Origin: Planctomycetota bacterium
GTDB lineage: Bacteria > Planctomycetota > J058 > JAJDCQ01
Assembly (NCBI GenBank): GCA_029260755.1
Contig: JAJDCQ010000035.1
Location: 35,116 to 99,115 of the forward strand
Direction: 5' to 3'
DNA: 64,000 bases
Translations under genes and position numbers: made by a program
Shown here: positions 59,776 to 64,000 of the stretch, piece by piece
Position numbering within the stretch: the first letter of the stretch is position 1
How the letters are laid out: every line of letters starts with the position of its first letter
Notes under the pieces: generated by a model
What the model saw: only the letters and a program-made list of their open reading frames with translations
Database searches by the model: none
Told to the model about the DNA's origin: nothing

Positions 59776-62700
59776 ATGCCCTCGCCTGCGGCCGACGAAG
59801 CGCTCGCCGCTCACCTCGTGCGATCCGGTCGGATCACCCCGACCGACGCCAGCGCCGTCCGCGCCGAGCTCCGAGAGCGCCCCGCCGCGCGTCTCGCCGA
59901 CGTCCTCGTCGGGCGCGGGCTCGTCTCGGCCCGCGACCTCCTCGACGCCGCCGTGGAGATGGCGGAGGGCGCCTCGCAGGCCGGCTCGCGTCCGGTCTCG
60001 TCGGGTCGCCTCGTCGCCGTCACGCCGGCCGGCCCGGCGGGCAGCGGCCTCGTCCCGGTCGCGTCGCCGATCGGCGCGCGAGGCGAGGGGATCGGGCGCT
60101 ACGCCGTCGGCGAGGAGCTCGGCCGCGGGGGGATGGGCGTCGTCTACCGGGCGTTCGACCCGGGCCTCGACCGCGCCGTCGCGATCAAGGTGCTCGGGAC
60201 CGGCGAGGGGGCCCTCGGCGAGCAGCAGCTCCGTCGGTTCGAGCGCGAGGCGCGGACGGCGGCGAGGCTTCGCCATCCCGGAATCGTCGCCGTTCACGAG
60301 GTCGGCTGGGACCCGGGGCCGACCGCCGGGTCGGGGCGACCGTTCCTCGTGATGGACCTCATCGAGGGCGAGAGCCTCGAGGAGGTCTTGCGGCGCGACG
60401 CCGTCCCGCCGCGTCGGGTCGCCGCGATCGTGCGCGACGTCGCCCGCGCCCTCCAGCACGCCCACGAGCACGACGTCATCCACCGCGACGTGAAGCCGGA
60501 GAACATCCTCGTCGAGCCGGGCGGGCGCGTCCTCATCACCGACTTCGGTCTCGCCCGCGACGCCGGGGAGGCGCGGGTCACCCTGACCGGTCAGATGGTC
60601 GGGACGCCCGCCTACATGGCGCCCGAGCAGGCGAGCTCGGGGCGCGGCAGGATCTGCCCCGAGACCGACGTCTACGCCCTCGGCGGCGTCCTCTACCGCG
60701 GTCTCGCGGGGCGGCCCCCGTTCATCGAGCGCGAGCTGCTCGCCCTGATCCGCAAGGTGCTCGTCGTCGACCCGGCGCCGCTCCGGGCGCATCGCCCGCA
60801 CGTTCATCCCGACCTCGAGACGATCGCCGCCAAGTGCCTCGAGAAGGATCCGCTGCGCCGCTACGGCAGCGCGTCCGAGCTCGCCGACGAGCTCCAGCGC
60901 TTCGTCGATGGCGAGCTCATCCACGCTCGACCGATCAGCCGAGTCGGGCGGATGCGGCGCTGGGCCGGACGCAACCGACTGCTCGCCGCCGCGACGACCG
61001 CGGTCGGGGTTCTCCTCGTCGCCTTCGCCGGCCTCGGCGTCCGGATGGCCGCCGAGCTCCGACGCGCCGCCGAGGCGGAGCGCGAGAGCCTCGCCGACGA
61101 GGCGGGCGCCCGGGCGCGGGACGCGTTCGCGCGGTTCCAGAACGCTCGCGCGGACGCGGTCGCGGTCGGGATCTCGTCCGAGGAGGCGCGCATGCGCCGC
61201 GACCGCCTCCTCGCCCGCGGCCTCGAGGCGGTGCAGGCGGCGGCGACGCACCGCGCGCTCGCGCCCGATGACGACGCGGCGCGGCGGAGCGCGATGGAGG
61301 CGTTGCTCGCTTACGGCGAGATGGCGCTCGAGACCGAGCAGTGGGCCGTCGCGGCGAGCGCCGTGGAGCAGGCGCAGGCGGTCTCGCCCGACGACCCGCG
61401 CGCCGGCCGATTCCTCGATCGGCTCGGCGCGGCGCGGCGCGAGGCGAGCGTCGAGCGTCGCGAGGCGGTCGAGGCGGTGATCGCCCGAGTCCGAGACGGC
61501 GAGGCCTCCGGCGAGCGCGCGCTCGAGCACGCCCTCTTCGAGCTGGTCCGCTACCCCGAGCGTCAGACGGTGCAGCTGCTCGTCGCGGCGCTCGACGACG
61601 TGACCGAGCGGCTCTGGGACGTCGCCCTCGAGGCGTACGGCGAGGCGGCGATCGCGACCGAGGAGGAGGAGCGCACCGGCGCGAAGGCGATCGCCGAGAT
61701 CGAGGAGATCCTAGAGCGTCACCGGGCGGCGGCCGAGGCGGGCGAGGATCCCGACGACGAGGACGTGGACGCGATCGAACGGGTCGAGCGCCGGATCGTC
61801 GATCGGGCCGTTCGCCGCCGGCGCTTCGCCGGCAACATCGACCTCGCGTTCGGCGCGACCGGCGCCGAGCTCATAGGCTCGCTCCAGGAGCGAAGCGCCT
61901 CGAGCGGCGAGCTCGACCTCGCGCGGGTGACCTGTCGCGCGCTCGGTCGGATCGGGATCGCCGAGGGCGCCGTCGAGGCGCTCGCCCGCTATCTCGCCGT
62001 GGAGCGAGACGAGCGTCGCGCCGCCGTGGCCGGTGAGGCGCTCTGCCTGCTCGGTGGGAGCGACGCGGGGCGGGTGGTGATCGCGACCCAGCGGCGCCTC
62101 GGATACAACTCGACCTTCTCGAACCGGATCCTCGGCGCGATTCGGATGACCGGGCTCGAGACGGTCCTGCCGCTCGAGACCGTCGAGGGGCGGTTCACCC
62201 GGGCGAGGCTGCGCCACGACACGGGCGAGCTCGCGGGCGCCCTCGAGGACATGGACCGGGCGATCGAGCTGGCCGCGGAGGGCGAGGCGTCCCGCCTCTG
62301 GAACGAGCGCGGCCTGATCCTGCGGGAGCTCGACCGGCCGGCCGAGGCGCTCGCCGCCTTCGATCGCGCGATCTCGCTCGATCCGCGCTTCGCCGGTGGG
62401 TTCTCGAATCGGGGCAATCTGCATCGCGAGATGGGCGACCTCATCCGGGCCCTCGGCGACTGCCGGCGCGCCGTCGAGATCGACCCGCGCTACGCCGACG
62501 GGTGGATCAACCTCGGCATCGTCCACGCGACGCGCGGCGAGCGCGCCGAGGCCGTCGATGCCTTCTCCCGGTCGGTCGAGCTCGCGCCGACCGTGGCGGC
62601 GCACCGGTTCAACCTCGCGATCGCCCGCAAGGACGCCGGCGATCGGCTGGCCGCCCTCGCCGACGTGAGCCGGGCGATCGATCTCCTCGATCGCGACGCG

Positions 62701-63654
62701 CGCTACTGGTCGTTTCGATCGGAGCTCCACGCGGCGGGCGGCACCTTCGACGCGGCGTTCGCCGATGCGAGCCGGGCGCTCGAGCTCGACCCGGGCCTCG
62801 TCGATGCATGGATCGCCCGCGGCGTCGCCCGGCGAAGCGTCGGCGACATGGAGAGCGCGCACGCCGATCTCGCGCGCGCCCTCGAGATCAGACCGAGACA
62901 CACGACCGCCCTCATCGAGCGGGGCGTCACCTACGCGCAGGAGGGCGACCTCGAGGCGGCGATCGGCTTCATCAGCCGGGCGCTCCAGATCGACGCGAAC
63001 CTGCCGCGCGGGTGGCTCTGCCGCGGGAACGTCCGTCAGCTCGGCGGCGACGTCGAGGGGGCGATCCTCGACTACGGTCGGGCGATCGAGATCGCGCCGC
63101 GCGACCCGGTCTTCTGGAACGCCCGGTGCGACGCGCTCGTGAGCGCGAACCGGCTGGACGAGGCGGCGGCCAATGCCGAGGAAGCGGTCAGACTCGATCC
63201 GGGGTTCGCCGTCGCGTGGAACAACCTCGGACGGATCCGGACGCGGCGGCGCGACCTTCCGGGGGCGCGCGACGCCTACACCCGCGCGATCGAGGCATCG
63301 CCGCGCTACCCCCTCGCGTGGTGCAACCGAGGTCGCGTCCGCGCCGAGCTCGGCGACGTCCCGGGCGCCCTCGCCGACCTCGACCGAGCGATCGAGCTCG
63401 ACCCCGACGACGCGAACAGCCGCTCGACCCGGGCGGAGCTTCGCCTTCCGACCGACATCGACGGGGCGGCCGCCGACGCCACGGCCGCCCTCGCGATCGA
63501 CCCGCGAGCGGCCGGCGCCCTCCGGGTCCGCGGCTACGCCCGGACCGACCTCCGCGGAAAGATCGCCGACCTCGAGCGCTACCTCGAGCTCGAGCCGACC
63601 GGAAAGGCCGCGGACGAGGTGAGGGTGGTCCTCGCCCGGCTCCGAGGCCGCTGA
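59776..63654 (+). CDS. Ser/Thr protein kinase with MshEN-like N-terminus and C-terminal TPRs
   Basis: 1292 residues. An ATG at 59728 is in frame and could extend it by 16 residues. N-terminal helical module (LAAHLVRSGRITPTDASAVR, ADVLVGRGLVSARDLLDAAV), kinase domain about 108-378 (GEELGRGGMGVVY, Lys138, HRDVKPEN with Asp238, DFG Asp256, MAPEQ), one membrane helix (401-421), then an all-helical region and about 13 TPRs from about 820 to the end (GFSNRGNLHREMGDL, DGWINLGIVHATRGERAEAV, AWNNLGRIRTRRRDLPGARD). The kinase should be active. It shares its N-terminal module with the three giant proteins nearby, the only one of them with a catalytic domain. Confidence 0.95.
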   Translation: MPSPAADEALAAHLVRSGRITPTDASAVRAELRERPAARLADVLVGRGLVSARDLLDAAVEMAEGASQAGSRPVSSGRLVAVTPAGPAGSGLVPVASPIGARGEGIGRYAVGEELGRGGMGVVYRAFDPGLDRAVAIKVLGTGEGALGEQQLRRFEREARTAARLRHPGIVAVHEVGWDPGPTAGSGRPFLVMDLIEGESLEEVLRRDAVPPRRVAAIVRDVARALQHAHEHDVIHRDVKPENILVEPGGRVLITDFGLARDAGEARVTLTGQMVGTPAYMAPEQASSGRGRICPETDVYALGGVLYRGLAGRPPFIERELLALIRKVLVVDPAPLRAHRPHVHPDLETIAAKCLEKDPLRRYGSASELADELQRFVDGELIHARPISRVGRMRRWAGRNRLLAAATTAVGVLLVAFAGLGVRMAAELRRAAEAERESLADEAGARARDAFARFQNARADAVAVGISSEEARMRRDRLLARGLEAVQAAATHRALAPDDDAARRSAMEALLAYGEMALETEQWAVAASAVEQAQAVSPDDPRAGRFLDRLGAARREASVERREAVEAVIARVRDGEASGERALEHALFELVRYPERQTVQLLVAALDDVTERLWDVALEAYGEAAIATEEEERTGAKAIAEIEEILERHRAAAEAGEDPDDEDVDAIERVERRIVDRAVRRRRFAGNIDLAFGATGAELIGSLQERSASSGELDLARVTCRALGRIGIAEGAVEALARYLAVERDERRAAVAGEALCLLGGSDAGRVVIATQRRLGYNSTFSNRILGAIRMTGLETVLPLETVEGRFTRARLRHDTGELAGALEDMDRAIELAAEGEASRLWNERGLILRELDRPAEALAAFDRAISLDPRFAGGFSNRGNLHREMGDLIRALGDCRRAVEIDPRYADGWINLGIVHATRGERAEAVDAFSRSVELAPTVAAHRFNLAIARKDAGDRLAALADVSRAIDLLDRDARYWSFRSELHAAGGTFDAAFADASRALELDPGLVDAWIARGVARRSVGDMESAHADLARALEIRPRHTTALIERGVTYAQEGDLEAAIGFISRALQIDANLPRGWLCRGNVRQLGGDVEGAILDYGRAIEIAPRDPVFWNARCDALVSANRLDEAAANAEEAVRLDPGFAVAWNNLGRIRTRRRDLPGARDAYTRAIEASPRYPLAWCNRGRVRAELGDVPGALADLDRAIELDPDDANSRSTRAELRLPTDIDGAAADATAALAIDPRAAGALRVRGYARTDLRGKIADLERYLELEPTGKAADEVRVVLARLRGR

Positions 63655-63902
63655 GCCGCCGCGTTCCGTTTCAGGAACAGGAGTCCCGGGCGGCGCCCCG
63701 CGACGTGTCGGCAATGGCTCGGCGACGCCCGAATCAATCCGAGTAATCCGCGAAATCCGCGGTTCGGTCTCTTTAGGCGTTGAATCAGTGGGAACCGCGG
63801 ATTACGCGGACTACGCTGAGTGCGAGTTGCCAGCGTCCGGTCGTTTGCCGTTGCGCGGGCTGTTCCAGGAACACGGGTCTTCTTGCACGAACGGGGAACG
63901 AT
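63655..63902. repeat. Inverted-repeat element, family B, copy 2
   Basis: Follows the kinase stop. An imperfect inverted repeat of 27 bp (63738-63764 and 63793-63819) made of CGCGGATT units, preceded by the shared block GGCTCGGCGACG (63716-63727) and by GTTCC-aggaac-type short palindromes also seen in copy 1. No ORF of its own. Confidence 0.8.
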
Positions 63903-63929
63903 CCACAGATTTCACAGATTTCACAGATT
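63903..63929. repeat. Three tandem 9-bp units TTTCACAGA-like
   Basis: CCACAGATTTCACAGATTTCACAGAT, a 9-bp period. It lies beside family B copy 2. Bases 63930-64000 show no gene that I can support. Confidence 0.7.
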
Positions 63930-64000
63930 GGGAGTTGCCGAAGACGGTCATCCCTCGCCGTCGGCCGAGGCCCGTCCGCGTTCGGCAAGACCCGCGAGTC

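Noticed and set aside
59628..59777. Upstream starts for the giant TPR protein (59651 and 59777)
   Set aside because: 59651 lies in the -10 of a perfect promoter, and the extension to 59777 is antisense to the kinase promoter region and lacks family-like sequence.

Overview
The window is very GC-rich and densely coded, and reads as one contig from a bacterial chromosome, most likely Planctomycetota. That assignment is an inference. It rests on giant Ser/Thr kinases joined to WD40 or TPR repeats, several very long TPR/HEAT membrane proteins with zinc ribbons, TRAP transporter genes with a TatT lipoprotein, and intergenic inverted-repeat families typical of environmental genomes. I recognised no tRNA, rRNA or CRISPR array.

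Layout. 1-6.7 kb: a truncated secreted endonuclease/exonuclease/phosphatase-like lipoprotein, a WD40 Ser/Thr kinase and an exported alpha/beta hydrolase, all on the minus strand. 6.8-35.4 kb: an anaerobic redox island built around a 240-bp divergent promoter region at about 19.4 kb. Leftward run the four subunits of a group 3b-type (NADP-linked, sulfhydrogenase-like) [NiFe] hydrogenase with a cyclic-nucleotide-binding protein, an APH/P-loop kinase fusion, a tandem universal stress protein (USP), pyruvate:ferredoxin oxidoreductase, a dihydroorotate-dehydrogenase-like flavoprotein and the hydrogenase maturation protease. Rightward run hypF-C-D-E-A-B, a small RseC-like membrane protein and a complete Rnf complex (C-D-G-E, then a second USP, then A-B), nearly all with 1-14 bp overlaps. 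Pcm, a tiny membrane protein and phosphoenolpyruvate synthase follow. Together the genes can oxidise pyruvate to reduced ferredoxin, couple ferredoxin/NAD(H) to ion pumping through Rnf, dispose of or recover electrons as H2 through the hydrogenase, and make PEP from pyruvate. With two USPs and a protein-repair methyltransferase this looks like a hypoxia or energy-starvation module.

35.7-41.1 kb: a protein of unknown function, transketolase, a DUF309 protein and a secreted HExxH protein. 41.3-63.7 kb: three very large membrane-anchored proteins and a Ser/Thr kinase. All four start with the same kind of short helical domain (MshEN-like). Two of the three large proteins carry TPRs and the third a HEAT-like region; the three also carry zinc ribbons and long low-complexity linkers. 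A TRAP operon (tatT-dctP-dctQ-dctM) lies among them, and its DctM has an unusual C-terminal Ig-like (NBR1/FW-type) extension.

Two families of intergenic inverted-repeat elements occur at 35.4, 45.2, 54.4 and 63.7 kb. Their ends abut or supply the stop codons of neighbouring genes. The points I consider most worth checking are the zinc-ribbon-less HypA, the TRAP permease with an Ig-like domain, the array of TxxD/E repeats in the 1222-residue protein, the USP inside the Rnf operon, and the stop-codon-associated repeats.
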